Shown here: positions 1-8,943 of the stretch, one piece after another
Numbering within the stretch: the first letter of the stretch is position 1
Layout: every line of letters begins with the position of its first letter
Origin: Chthonomonadales bacterium
GTDB lineage: Bacteria; Armatimonadota; Chthonomonadetes; Chthonomonadales; CAJBBX01
Assembly (NCBI GenBank): GCA_027459625.1
Contig: DAIDHP010000006.1
Location: 62,001-126,000, forward strand
Direction of reading: 5' to 3'
Length of the DNA stretch: 64,000 nt
The notes under the pieces: generated by a model
Seen by the model: only the letters and a program-made list of their open reading frames with translations
What the model was told of the DNA's origin: nothing
Databases searched by the model: none
Position numbers and translations under genes: made by a program

Positions 1-404
1 GTGATATCCAGTGTCTCACCGGTGTGCAGGTTGCGGAGAAGCGTGTTGATGGTGAAATCCCTTCGCATAATATCATCATGTAGCGAAGCGAATTTCACAT
101 CGGGCTTGCGACTATCCGACTGATAGCTCTCCGCTCTTGCGGAAACCAACTCCACTTGCACCCGGTGAATAGTGAGCATCGCGGTTCCAAAGCGGGGATA
201 GACTACCGGGGCGTGGTCTGACAGACCTCTGGATGCGAGGAATTGCGCCAAAGCGGCGGCGTCCCCCTCCAAGACCAAATCCACGTCCTCGCTAGGCGGG
301 AGCCCGAGGTATTCGTCTCGAAGAGAGCCACCCACTAGGTATAAGTGTCCGCAATATGGCGTATCCGATGTGACATCGCGTATCAAATCTAGTACTTGGT
401 TCAT
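1..404 (-). CDS. CCA-adding enzyme / poly(A) polymerase family, N-terminal part
   Basis: Truncated by the window start; only the first 134 residues are visible. The N-terminus shows the nucleotidyltransferase head signature VGGSLRDEYLG followed by the catalytic pair in EDVDLVLEGD, and further on RRDFTIN, the conserved motif of class II tRNA nucleotidyltransferases that add or repair the 3' CCA of tRNA (PcnB/Cca superfamily). The ATG lies at 402-404. It is the last visible gene of a minus-strand run headed by the TPR protein and the YfhO-like protein. Whether it is a CCA-adding enzyme, a poly(A) polymerase or a split A- or CC-adding enzyme cannot be told from the head domain alone. Confidence 0.85.
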   Translation of the reverse strand, partial: MNQVLDLIRDVTSDTPYCGHLYLVGGSLRDEYLGLPPSEDVDLVLEGDAAALAQFLASRGLSDHAPVVYPRFGTAMLTIHRVQVELVSARAESYQSDSRKPDVKFASLHDDIMRRDFTINTLLRNLHTGETLDI

Positions 405-445
405 ACAGCTATTATAGCGCCTAAGGACTATTCTCCCCGTAAACC

Positions 446-2746
446 TCATTGTTTGTTTGATTGTTCGATACGGGTATTACGCCCTGCAAACTCGGCGGAA
501 AGGAGGAACGCTATCACTCCCAGACTCGCCATCATGAGGAACATGCCAAGTCTAAGTGTGAAGGGTTCGAAACGAAATTGAATCAAGTGATTGCCTGCGG
601 GAATGGTTATCCTTCGATAGACATTATGAGCGAGGGAGATCGGGGTTTTTTGACCGTCCACCAGGCATAGCCATCCCGGATACATCTCGTCCGCGAGTGT
701 CACTTCGCACGGGGATGAAGTTTTTATTCGAAAAGCGACGCGGGTTGGATCGTCCTGAAGCCATGTCGCCTGCGCTTCGGGCGAGGAGACTTGAATGCGT
801 CCGGGACCTGTGAGCGGATCAATATAGATATTATCCAAATGAATTTCGCCATTCAATCCCAAAGGGGTGTCGCTAAGAGCCCATTTCGCCCCGGTGATCG
901 ACCAGGCTTGGTCGGGAATACGCTTGACGAGTACCATATTCCCCACTTCCGGCGGACTGGAATCCTCGCCGTCGAGTTGGTCCATCAAACGTTTGTATCT
1001 TCCCGGAAAAAGCGAATCATATCCCTGAACATCCCTCAATCCGAACACCGTGGCTCCGTTCGGAGGAAGCACGCCCGTGGGGCCGAGAAAGCTAAGCCCA
1101 TGCGTGTTTAGGGGGAGGATTCGGTCGTGCCCGATATGGGCGGCGAGATAACGCAATGCCGAGGTTTCCGAGTAGATCGTTGAGTTCCTGGCGGATTGGT
1201 TGTAGTTCATGCCGGTTGCGGCAAGATCGGCGATGAGAATAACGACGAACAACAGCGGTGCATATTTCAGCGATAACTGTTTAGCAGTCACCCCAAAAAA
1301 GAGTAAAAGGGAGAGCATGAAGAGGGCGATTTGTCGAGTCAATTGCGGATCCCAAATCAGTTCGCCTCCATGGGTTGTAGCGAAGTTCATGGCTTGATTC
1401 AGGGCGGGCATCCCCATCGCCATGGCGGCGCCGCACAATGCGAGTATCGCCGCCAAAGCCACCCCCCCTTTTTTCATCAGTCCTGCGACATTATCCTGAA
1501 CCTCCTCCAAACCGATTGCCCCTAATCCTGCCATCGCAAACGCCCACATGGCGAGCGATCGGCCAGGAGAGCCGCTTTGCGCAAAGCCAGGCACTAGGAA
1601 GTAGAAGAGCCGATCCAACACCGATCCCATCGCCATTAGCAGAGCGATTACCGCCAGAATCCCTAGGAAAGCTGCCAATCCGTGACGTTTTCGCAGAGCG
1701 GTGAGACCTACGCCGATGAGAATGAGAGAGGTAATTCCAACGTAGAGCGCCCCTTCGGCGTAGTTGAAATACATCCCTCCAAGACTTTGCCCGAAATACG
1801 GTGCGTCGGGGCGGGAGGGGTTGCCGTAAAAATCGGGAAGGAAAAGTGTGACGAGAGAGTTAGGATTAACAGCGTACGCGACATATGCAGCGTATCCTTG
1901 CGAGGTTGGAGGGGTGGCGCGATGGGATTGTCGAGCCAACTCCATGGAGGGGAGCATTTGAGGCGCCGCCAGAAAGAGGCCTAACACCAAGGCGAACAGG
2001 CTCCATCCAAGGATCTGATGGAGATGATTTTTATATTTCATTCCTCCCAGCCATCCCAGATAGAGAATGGCGGTGATGAGGCAATAAAAGGCTATCTGAA
2101 GATGCCCGCCCAGCAAACACATTCCCAGCGATAAGCCGAGAAGAACGGAGTTTTTTACGCTGGGATTCTCAGCCAGGAAATGCAAGGCCAGCAATATTAA
2201 TGGCAGCCAGCAGAATGTGCAGAGAAACGTCGGTAGCTGAAGCCACGACACCTGCCAGGTGCAATAGGAGATAAGAATGGCTCCATAGGTCGCCGAACTC
2301 TTACGCAATCCCCATTTGCGCAGGAGTAGCCACATGAACAACCCCAACAGCCCCAAATGAAGAGCGGCGGACCAAACAAACGCTTCGCGCACCGGCATCA
2401 ATAAAAAGAGAATGTTTCCGGGATAGAAAATGGCGCTTTGGCTGTTGGCGTAAATCGGGTAACCGCAAAACTGAAACGGATTCCAAAGAGGCAACCAGCC
2501 TGAATGCATCATCCGGGAGTAAAAGAGCCTCCATGGATAAAATTGACCTATGGCGTCATAGAAAAGAGGGTTCCAGGGAGGGAGCGTATTGCGAGGATGT
2601 GATTGCGACCACGGAGCAAAGTATCCTAGAACGTAGCCGGGAAGGAAGGACCTACCTGAGAGAAAAGGAAGACGCAGAAAAATCAGCGAAAGGCAGACAA
2701 AAGTAACCCAAACCCAAATTCGAGAGAGTATTGGTTTGATTGCCAC
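446..2746 (-). CDS. YfhO-like multi-pass membrane protein
   Basis: A 766-residue integral membrane protein. Hydrophobic segments run from residue 10 to about 530, followed by a roughly 190-residue soluble, probably extracytoplasmic region and one last membrane helix near the C-terminus. The opening around residues 30-80 (segments such as APWSQSHPRN, WNPLFYDAIGQFYPW and WLPLWNPFQFCGYP) is typical of the YfhO family, linked elsewhere to lipid-carrier glycosylation of teichoic acids and treated as a GT-C-like glycosyltransferase fold. The start is GTG at 2744-2746 with GGGA just upstream; no in-frame ATG fits better. Family assignment is solid, but acceptor and sugar are unknown. It is probably cotranscribed with the TPR gene 44 bases upstream. 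Confidence 0.8.
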   Translation of the reverse strand: MAIKPILSRIWVWVTFVCLSLIFLRLPFLSGRSFLPGYVLGYFAPWSQSHPRNTLPPWNPLFYDAIGQFYPWRLFYSRMMHSGWLPLWNPFQFCGYPIYANSQSAIFYPGNILFLLMPVREAFVWSAALHLGLLGLFMWLLLRKWGLRKSSATYGAILISYCTWQVSWLQLPTFLCTFCWLPLILLALHFLAENPSVKNSVLLGLSLGMCLLGGHLQIAFYCLITAILYLGWLGGMKYKNHLHQILGWSLFALVLGLFLAAPQMLPSMELARQSHRATPPTSQGYAAYVAYAVNPNSLVTLFLPDFYGNPSRPDAPYFGQSLGGMYFNYAEGALYVGITSLILIGVGLTALRKRHGLAAFLGILAVIALLMAMGSVLDRLFYFLVPGFAQSGSPGRSLAMWAFAMAGLGAIGLEEVQDNVAGLMKKGGVALAAILALCGAAMAMGMPALNQAMNFATTHGGELIWDPQLTRQIALFMLSLLLFFGVTAKQLSLKYAPLLFVVILIADLAATGMNYNQSARNSTIYSETSALRYLAAHIGHDRILPLNTHGLSFLGPTGVLPPNGATVFGLRDVQGYDSLFPGRYKRLMDQLDGEDSSPPEVGNMVLVKRIPDQAWSITGAKWALSDTPLGLNGEIHLDNIYIDPLTGPGRIQVSSPEAQATWLQDDPTRVAFRIKTSSPCEVTLADEMYPGWLCLVDGQKTPISLAHNVYRRITIPAGNHLIQFRFEPFTLRLGMFLMMASLGVIAFLLSAEFAGRNTRIEQSNKQ

Positions 2747-2790
2747 ACATTCCCATTCATGACTGAGTGATTGAAGTTATCTATTCGGAA

Positions 2791-3141
2791 TCAGAAGAAG
2801 ATGATATTTTTCTGAGCGGTTTCGTTAGTGGGATCCATCCGCAATACAGCGGTGAATTCCGCTTTCGCTTCGTTGTTCATACCTAACATTGCGTAAGTGA
2901 GCGCCAAGTCGTTTCTAGCCTGAACATTATGTGTGTCCAAGGAAACGGCCCACTGAAGTTCACTCAGCGAATCATCAAATTCTCCGATGAATCCGAGTAC
3001 CAAACCAAGTTGATGATGAGCCTCGCAAGAGTTGGGGTCTGTGGAAACTGCGTCTCGGAGTTCCTTCTCCGCTTCCTCATAATTACCCGCTAATTTAAAG
3101 GCTATCGCTCGGTCCAGATGCTGGTTCATTACCATGCCCAT
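2791..3141 (-). CDS. Small TPR-repeat protein
   Basis: A 116-residue soluble protein made almost wholly of about three tetratricopeptide repeats: ALKLAGNYEEAEKELR-like helices, then CEAHHQLGLVLGFIGEFDDS and QARNDLALTYAMLGMNNEAK. TPRs are protein-interaction scaffolds, so no enzymatic role is implied. The ATG at 3139-3141 is preceded by GGGGAGAG at a good distance. It heads the minus-strand unit leading to the YfhO-like and CCA-adding genes and has a recognisable promoter about 90-120 bases upstream. The partner protein is unknown. Confidence 0.75.
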   Translation of the reverse strand: MGMVMNQHLDRAIAFKLAGNYEEAEKELRDAVSTDPNSCEAHHQLGLVLGFIGEFDDSLSELQWAVSLDTHNVQARNDLALTYAMLGMNNEAKAEFTAVLRMDPTNETAQKNIIFF

Positions 3142-3231
3142 ACAGGATCTCTCCCCTTAATTCTTAAACGATTACAAGGAATAAAGGTATGATTGCCGAA
3201 TAGAATATACTTCTTAGCTGATGATTAACTC

Positions 3232-3260
3232 ATATTATCAGAGAAGAGGAAAAATGTCAA
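3232..3260 (-). promoter_or_regulatory. Sigma-70-type promoter for the TPR-YfhO unit
   Basis: On the minus strand there is a perfect -35 TTGACA (complement of 3255-3260), a 17-base spacer and the -10 hexamer TAATAT (complement of 3232-3237). It points at the TPR gene, leaving a leader of about 85 bases. The match is good but untested. Confidence 0.5.
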
Positions 3261-3282
3261 GTACTTTTAAGCGATTTGTTAT

Positions 3283-3327
3283 TGCTCAGCGAAAATGTCC
3301 GGGTTAGTTGCTCAGCGATTATGTCCG
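3283..3327. repeat. Two direct 19-base repeats, possible transposon-end remnant
   Basis: TGCTCAGCGAAAATGTCCG at 3283-3301 and TGCTCAGCGATTATGTCCG at 3309-3327 differ at only two positions and start 26 bases apart. Closely spaced, near-identical repeats containing TGTCCG resemble the multiple transposase-binding repeats at the ends of IS21- or IS481-like elements. No transposase or opposite end is visible, so at most this is a solo end left after decay or excision. It could also be a regulatory repeat. Confidence 0.4.
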
Positions 3328-3394
3328 TATACTGAAAGGTATGGATGCAAGGACGCATATGGCAAAATTCGATAACTGGTTTTCTCTTTAAGCG

Positions 3395-3417
3395 TATAAT
3401 TGTATATTCCATACAAT
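3395..3417 (+). promoter_or_regulatory. -10 hexamer overlapping a perfect 7-5-7 palindrome (operator)
   Basis: TATAAT at 3395-3400 overlaps ATTGTAT-ATTCC-ATACAAT at 3399-3417, a perfect inverted repeat. An operator overlapping the -10 box would let a repressor block transcription of the downstream MFS transporter. No strong -35 box is visible upstream. The cognate regulator cannot be named; the two LacI-fold regulators in this window are candidates only. Confidence 0.45.
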
Positions 3418-3568
3418 CAGCGGCAACCGAAAGCCGGTTGAAAATGAACCCGTGTAGTCGGGGTACGCTAACTGCGTGTTTCCATGACGATGTGTTACTC
3501 CTCTTTCGATGTTGCCCGCCAATGAGTATTCTTTACGGCACCGTTGCGAGGCGAAAGGCGAAGGAACC

Positions 3569-4858
3569 ATGATCCCTCATCCAATGCGTTTGTCCGCTTA
3601 TCGGCAGTTCCTCTTGAGCGCATTCTGGTTTGCAATCAATCTCCTATGGGGTGGGCTCTTAATGATCATCATCCCCAGCCAGATAAAGCATATCTCGCCA
3701 TTGGCGCCCGCGCAAACCTTGGGCTTCATACTAGGTGTCGGAGCCTTCCCCGCAGTTATCATCCCTCTGGTAGTAGGTCCATTGAGCGATCGGTGTCGAT
3801 ATAAATGGGGGAGACGCAGTCCGTATATGCTTGGCGGAACAATAGTGAATTTGCTCGGGTTATGGTTTATTTGGTTCGCGGGTTACAAGCTTAACATATG
3901 GTTGTACTTCCTCGGATATCTTGTTGTGCAGGTTGGAAACAATATCGCCACCGCAGCCTACAGCGGAATCATTCCCGACATCGTGCCTGAAGCCCAAAAA
4001 GGCGAGGCAAGCGGATGGATGGCGATGATGAGCCAACTCGGAACGATTGCAGGGGCGGGGGTGTCAGGAATACTCATGAGATACGGACACCCGGGGGCTT
4101 GTTTCCTATTCATCGGGTTTTCGATGGCGTTTTTTTTGTGGATCACAGTTGCAGGAACCAAGGAGAAGCCGTTATCCGCACCACCCCTGCGGATTCCATT
4201 TCGGGATACGGTGAGGAACCTATGGATCAACCCGCGTAAACATCCTGATTTCGCTTGGGTATGGATAACACGCGCGTTTGTGGTGATGGGGCTGTGGACT
4301 ATCCAGGAGTATCTCCAATACTACCTCACGGATATGGTGCATGTGAGCGACAAGAACAAGGAGATCGTGGCTGCGGAGTTGTTGATATGCATCCTTCTCT
4401 GCGCCTCCGTCACCGGAATCATAGGTGGGGTCATCTCCGATCGCATCGGGAGAAAAAAGGTTGTATACGCATCGAACATCTTTATCGCCACGCTTGCCAT
4501 ATCCATGCCTTTCGTGCATACGTTATCCTTGGTGTTTGCGCTCGGCAGTCTGTTGGGCATGGGGTATGGCGCCTATTACAGTGTGGATTGGGCTTTGGTG
4601 TGTGACGTGTTGCCTAATCCCGAGGATAACGCAAAGGATATGGCTGTTTGGCATATCGCCTTGGTGCTTCCGCAATCCGTGGCGATGCCGATAGCCGGCT
4701 GGTTGCTTGGTTCCTTCGGCGGGCATAGTGCATTGACCCGCACCGGAGAGCCGATCATGCATTACACTCAGAGTGGCTACGAGGCTCTGTTCGCATTGAC
4801 GGCTTTGTATTTGATACTCGGCGCCTTGTTTTTAAGAAACGTAAAAGGGGTGAGATGA
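3569..4858 (+). CDS. MFS transporter, sugar/cation-symporter-like
   Basis: A 429-residue protein with about 12 membrane helices. The loop between helices 2 and 3 has the MFS motif A in GPLSDRCRYKWGRRSPY, with an insertion typical of the GPH/SLC45-like sugar transporter branch, and a second motif-A-like sequence GGVISDRIGRKK occurs at mid-protein. It probably imports a sugar or glycoside by proton or cation symport across the cytoplasmic membrane. I chose the ATG at 3569 because GAAGGA lies just upstream; the frame is open 60 bases further upstream but without supporting features. It is a single-gene unit with an operator-like palindrome about 150 bases upstream and a terminator about 310 bases downstream. 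The substrate is not predictable. Confidence 0.8.
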   Translation: MIPHPMRLSAYRQFLLSAFWFAINLLWGGLLMIIIPSQIKHISPLAPAQTLGFILGVGAFPAVIIPLVVGPLSDRCRYKWGRRSPYMLGGTIVNLLGLWFIWFAGYKLNIWLYFLGYLVVQVGNNIATAAYSGIIPDIVPEAQKGEASGWMAMMSQLGTIAGAGVSGILMRYGHPGACFLFIGFSMAFFLWITVAGTKEKPLSAPPLRIPFRDTVRNLWINPRKHPDFAWVWITRAFVVMGLWTIQEYLQYYLTDMVHVSDKNKEIVAAELLICILLCASVTGIIGGVISDRIGRKKVVYASNIFIATLAISMPFVHTLSLVFALGSLLGMGYGAYYSVDWALVCDVLPNPEDNAKDMAVWHIALVLPQSVAMPIAGWLLGSFGGHSALTRTGEPIMHYTQSGYEALFALTALYLILGALFLRNVKGVR

Positions 4859-5358
4859 TGCCGTCGCGATATTCTGTAATGCGAAAAGTCAGTGTCTTCT
4901 CTTTTTTCCGGAATGTCGAATTCTCCTTGATAAAAAAACTCGTATCATTCCAGCGGAGGTATAGGGGATAATCACATTTATCTGTCATAATATTAATAGC
5001 GAGGATTAAGTCTATGTTGTCACTCTCCGGGTTGTCTTCGTCCGAACTCGGTTATTCTCCGATTTTCAGGCATCCACCCGTCAGTATCCCGACCTCGGGT
5101 ATTGAACTTTTTGTCGGGTACGAGCTTCTTCTCGCGCCGAAAACATTAGCAAAACTAAATATCTCATGAAAAAGGTCGCTTCAATAGAGGCGCCCTTTTA
5201 TTTTTTGCCTGTGAATCAGATTTTTGGTTTCTATCACCGGCGAAAAGCAGGTTCCGAACCTCAATGACGCCTCAAGTCCCACTCGAGTTCGATTGCGGAT
5301 CGGAAGCGACATCAACTACATAACGCGGTTAACGTGATTATTTTGAAAGGATACCGTG
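4859..5358. other. Long intergenic region with hairpins, upstream of PFOR
   Basis: About 500 bases without a secure gene. A 51-codon reading frame (5014-5169, GAGG about 10 bases upstream) is possible but matches nothing I know. Inside it, GTATCCCGAC (5084-5093) can pair with GTCGGGTAC (5113-5121), and CGAG/CTCG pair just after. A terminator follows at 5170-5206. The arrangement fits a short RNA or a structured 3' untranslated region of the transporter transcript at least as well as a small protein. The last 150 bases before PFOR carry no clear promoter. Confidence 0.4.
5170..5206 (+). terminator. Intrinsic terminator
   Basis: AAAAGG (5170-5175) pairs with CCTTTT (5194-5199) and CGC with GCG inside one mismatch, leaving a 10-base loop. 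A TTTTTT run follows at 5201-5206. It ends the MFS transcript or a short RNA starting after 4.86 kb, and separates both from PFOR. Confidence 0.65.
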
Positions 5359-8300
5359 ATGACACGCAACCTGGTCACGATAGATGGTAACGAGGCGGCG
5401 GCGTATATAGCCTTCAAAACCAATGAAGTGATCTCAATTTATCCCATCACCCCCTCCTCTCCACTGGGAGAGTTAGCCGACGCATGGGCTGCGCAGGGGC
5501 AAAAGAATATTTGGGGGACCGTCCCCTATGTCCAGGAGATGCAATCCGAGGGAGGTGCGGCGGGCGCATGCCATGGCTCACTGCAATCGGGATCTCTCAC
5601 CACCACTTTCACGGCAAGTCAGGGACTTCTCCTGATGATGCCTAACATGTACAAGATCGCCGGCGAACTGACCAGTGCGGTGTTTCACATCACAGCACGA
5701 TCAATCGCGGCGCAAGCGTTATCGATTTTCGGCGATCACGGAGACGCCATGGCTATCCGATCCACCGGTTGGGCGATCCTTTTCTCCAACTCGGTGCAGG
5801 AGGCTCAGGACATGGCTCTGATAGCTCAATCTGCGACGCTTGAATCTCGCGTGCCGTTCCTTCATGCATTTGACGGCTTTCGAACCTCCCATGAGGTGAT
5901 GAAAATCGAGCAGTTATCCGACGAAGACATCAAGGCGATGATCGATGACGAACTCGTTCGAACTCATCGCTCTCGCGGGCTATCCCCGGATCGTCCGTGC
6001 ATTCGCGGAACGGCTCAAAACCCTGACACCTATTTTCAAGGCAGAGAAACAGTCAATCCGTATTACATAGCCACGCCCGGTATCGTGGAGAAGGTGATGG
6101 CGAAATTCGCCTCCGTAGTTGGCAGGGAATATCACCTATTCGATTACGTGGGTGCACCCGACGCCGAAAGAGTTGTTGTGCTGATGGGTTCCGGCTGTGA
6201 AACCGCCGAAGAGACCGTTAACCACCTTGTAAGCCAAGGGGAAAAAGTCGGTGTCATAAAAGTCCGACTTTACCGACCGTTCTCCGTGGATCATATGATG
6301 CAAGCGATTCCCTCCACCGTGAAAGCGATCGCCGTGCTGGACCGCTGCAAAGAGCCAGGTTCGATAGGCGAACCGCTCTATACGGATGTGGTAACCGGTG
6401 TCGCTCAGTGTGTGGCGAGCGGTAAATACGCTTTGAAGAGTTTTCCGAAAATCATCGGCGGAAGATATGGTCTCTCCTCCAAGGAATTCAACCCGGCAAT
6501 GGTCAAGGCGGTGTTTGACGAATTGTCCAAGCCTGAGCCTAAGAACGGTTTCACCGTCGGAATCATTGACGATGTAACGCACACCAGCTTGGACTTCGAT
6601 CCGAATTTCATCACCGAAGGAGAGGATGTGGTGCGCGCGATGTTCTGGGGTCTAGGTTCCGACGGAACGGTTGGGGCGAACAAGAACTCCATCAAGATCA
6701 TCGGCGAAGAGACGAACAACAACGCGCAGGGATACTTCGTGTATGATTCCAAGAAATCCGGCGGCGTCACCATTTCGCATCTTCGCTTCGGGGCAAAGCC
6801 GATACACAGCACCTATCTGATAAGCCATGCGAATTTCGTGGCGGTGCACCAATTCGGGTTCCTGGAGAAATATCCTGTGCTCGAAGCCGCCATGAATGGA
6901 GCCACGGTTCTCATCAACAGCCCTTATCCTTCGGATAAGGTTTGGGATAGGATGCCGCGCAAGGTGCAAGAGGAGATAATCCGTAAAAAACTGAAAATAT
7001 ACGTGATGGATGGCTACAAAGTGGCGAAGGAAACAGGTATGGGGGTGCGCATCAACACCATCATGCAGACCGGGTTCTTTGCATTGAGTGGTGTTTTGCC
7101 ACGAGAGGAAGCGATCACCCAAATCAAGAAAGCCATTAAGAAAACTTACGGCAAACGGGGCGAGGCGGTTGTGAATATGAATTACGCTGCCGTGGACGCA
7201 GCCCTTGCTCATCTGCACGAAGTGAAGGTTCCCAGTCATGTCACCAGTTCGATCGAACTTCCGCCCGTTGTGTCCGAGAATGCTCCGGAATTTGTGCGTA
7301 AAGTAACCGCTGAGATGATTGCGGGCAGAGGGGATTTGATCCCTGTCAGCATGCTTCCGGTGGACGGAACCTATCCCTCCGGAACCACTCAGTGGGAGAA
7401 ACGCAATATCTCTCTCGAAGTGCCGATATGGGATGAAAAGCTCTGCATCCAATGCGGCAAATGCACGCTCGTTTGTCCGCACGGGGTGATACGCGCGAAG
7501 GTTTACGATTCCTCACAATTGAAGGATGCTCCGGAAACCATTAAATCCACCGATGCGAAATGGAAGGAGTTCGCCGGATCAAAATACACGATTCAAGTGT
7601 CGGTGGAGGACTGCACCGGTTGCACGTTATGCGTGGAGGTCTGTCCCGCCAAGGACAAATCAAACGCATCGCGCAAGGCGTTGGAGATGGTTTCTCAGTT
7701 GCCTCTCCGTGAATCGGAGAAGAGGAATTGGGATTTCTTCCTTGGGTTGCCCGAAACCACGCTAAATAACAGCCTTATCCGGTTCAACACCGTTAAGAAT
7801 GTGCAGTTGCTGCAACCCTTGTTTGAATTTTCCGGCGCCTGCGCCGGATGCGGGGAGACCCCCTATGTCAAACTGTTATCCACGCTGTTCGGGGATCGAG
7901 CGTTGATTGCGAACGCCACCGGATGTTCCTCCATCTATGGCGGAAACCTGCCGACCACGCCTTGGACGGTGAACCATCAAGGACGAGGTCCGGCATGGAG
8001 CAACTCGCTCTTCGAGGACAACGCCGAGTTTGGTTTGGGGATGAGGCTTGCGGTTAATCATCAGGCGAGATACGCAGTACAACTGGTTGAGAAACTTCAA
8101 TCCGTCATTGGCGAGGATAGGGCGCAGGAGATTATACATGCGGATCAGGCTGATGAGATGGGCATTGAGAAGCAGCGTGAGTTTGTCGAACAATTGAAGG
8201 AGAAGCTCAGAGGGAACAACGATCCCGATGCCAAAGAGTTATTGAACGTTGCGGACATGCTTGTGAAGAAGAGCGTGTGGATCGTCGGAGGCGACGGATG

Positions 8301-8940
8301 GGCGTATGACATCGGGTATGGCGGTTTGGACCATGTTCTCTCCACGGGGCATAATGTGAACATACTTGTGCTCGATACGGAGGTTTACTCCAACACAGGA
8401 GGGCAAGCGTCCAAATCCACGGCTCGCGGTGCGGTGGCGAAGTTTGCTGCGGGAGGCAAACCCGCATCTAAAAAGGACTTGGGACGCATGGCGATGACAT
8501 ACGGAAATGTGTATGTGGGCCAAGTGGCGTTGGGCGCCAACGACGCTCATACGATACGCGTTTTCCAAGAGGCGGAGGCATGGAACGGCCCGTCCCTTAT
8601 CATTGCATACAGCCATTGCATCGCTCACGGATATGATTTATCCGCTGGTTTAACTCATCAAAAGATGGCGGTGGATAGCGGATACTGGGAGCTGTATCGC
8701 TACAATCCCGCGCTTGAAGCCGAGGGCAAGAATCCTTTCCAATTGGATTGCAAACCCCCAACCATTCCGCTGAAGGATTACATATACACGGAAACCCGAT
8801 ACAAAATGCTCACACAGAGCGACCCCGAAGCCGCGAAACGTCTGCTTCAGGAGGCTCAGAAGGATGTGACCACAAGACGCCGTCTATATGAACAGATGGC
8901 GGCATCCGCGCCGTTGACATCGGTGAAGGAAGGAGAATAG
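5359..8940 (+). CDS. nifJ: Pyruvate:ferredoxin (flavodoxin) oxidoreductase
   Basis: A single-chain homodimer-type PFOR of 1193 residues, the usual length. It oxidises pyruvate with CoA to acetyl-CoA and CO2 and reduces ferredoxin or flavodoxin in the cytoplasm. The N-terminal pyrimidine domain has YPITPSSPLGE. A two-cluster ferredoxin domain follows, with CIQCGKCTLVCP near residue 696 and CTGCTLCVEVCP near 752. Near 828 comes CAGCGETPYVK, which supplies ligands of the proximal cluster, and near 977 the thiamine diphosphate motif GGDGWAYDIGYGG. GTG at 5356 and ATG at 5359 are both possible; the ATG has better spacing to GAAAGG. It ends three bases before the downstream flavoprotein, so the two are cotranslated. 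It implies anaerobic or fermentative capacity. Confidence 0.97.
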   Translation: MTRNLVTIDGNEAAAYIAFKTNEVISIYPITPSSPLGELADAWAAQGQKNIWGTVPYVQEMQSEGGAAGACHGSLQSGSLTTTFTASQGLLLMMPNMYKIAGELTSAVFHITARSIAAQALSIFGDHGDAMAIRSTGWAILFSNSVQEAQDMALIAQSATLESRVPFLHAFDGFRTSHEVMKIEQLSDEDIKAMIDDELVRTHRSRGLSPDRPCIRGTAQNPDTYFQGRETVNPYYIATPGIVEKVMAKFASVVGREYHLFDYVGAPDAERVVVLMGSGCETAEETVNHLVSQGEKVGVIKVRLYRPFSVDHMMQAIPSTVKAIAVLDRCKEPGSIGEPLYTDVVTGVAQCVASGKYALKSFPKIIGGRYGLSSKEFNPAMVKAVFDELSKPEPKNGFTVGIIDDVTHTSLDFDPNFITEGEDVVRAMFWGLGSDGTVGANKNSIKIIGEETNNNAQGYFVYDSKKSGGVTISHLRFGAKPIHSTYLISHANFVAVHQFGFLEKYPVLEAAMNGATVLINSPYPSDKVWDRMPRKVQEEIIRKKLKIYVMDGYKVAKETGMGVRINTIMQTGFFALSGVLPREEAITQIKKAIKKTYGKRGEAVVNMNYAAVDAALAHLHEVKVPSHVTSSIELPPVVSENAPEFVRKVTAEMIAGRGDLIPVSMLPVDGTYPSGTTQWEKRNISLEVPIWDEKLCIQCGKCTLVCPHGVIRAKVYDSSQLKDAPETIKSTDAKWKEFAGSKYTIQVSVEDCTGCTLCVEVCPAKDKSNASRKALEMVSQLPLRESEKRNWDFFLGLPETTLNNSLIRFNTVKNVQLLQPLFEFSGACAGCGETPYVKLLSTLFGDRALIANATGCSSIYGGNLPTTPWTVNHQGRGPAWSNSLFEDNAEFGLGMRLAVNHQARYAVQLVEKLQSVIGEDRAQEIIHADQADEMGIEKQREFVEQLKEKLRGNNDPDAKELLNVADMLVKKSVWIVGGDGWAYDIGYGGLDHVLSTGHNVNILVLDTEVYSNTGGQASKSTARGAVAKFAAGGKPASKKDLGRMAMTYGNVYVGQVALGANDAHTIRVFQEAEAWNGPSLIIAYSHCIAHGYDLSAGLTHQKMAVDSGYWELYRYNPALEAEGKNPFQLDCKPPTIPLKDYIYTETRYKMLTQSDPEAAKRLLQEAQKDVTTRRRLYEQMAASAPLTSVKEGE

Positions 8941-8943
8941 ACA

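Larger units (their letters stand above)
3142..3568. other. Intergenic region between divergent TPR and MFS genes
   Basis: It holds the TPR promoter, a hairpin-capable stretch near 3210-3250 (CTGAT pairing with ATCAG, flanked by CTTCT/AGAAG), the two 19-base repeats, and a -10-like TATAAT at 3395-3400 abutting a palindrome. I see no convincing gene. Confidence 0.5.

Noticed and set aside
4755-4988. Minus-strand 77-codon frame over the MFS end
   Set aside because: It mostly shadows the transporter, has no ribosome site or homology, and its composition is non-coding in look.
5014-5169. 51-codon frame as a definite gene
   Set aside because: No similarity is recognised, and the hairpins inside it fit an RNA equally well, so it is kept only as a possibility in the intergenic entry.
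6136-7482. Long minus-strand frames inside the PFOR gene
   Set aside because: They mirror the highly conserved PFOR coding strand and have no recognisable domains.
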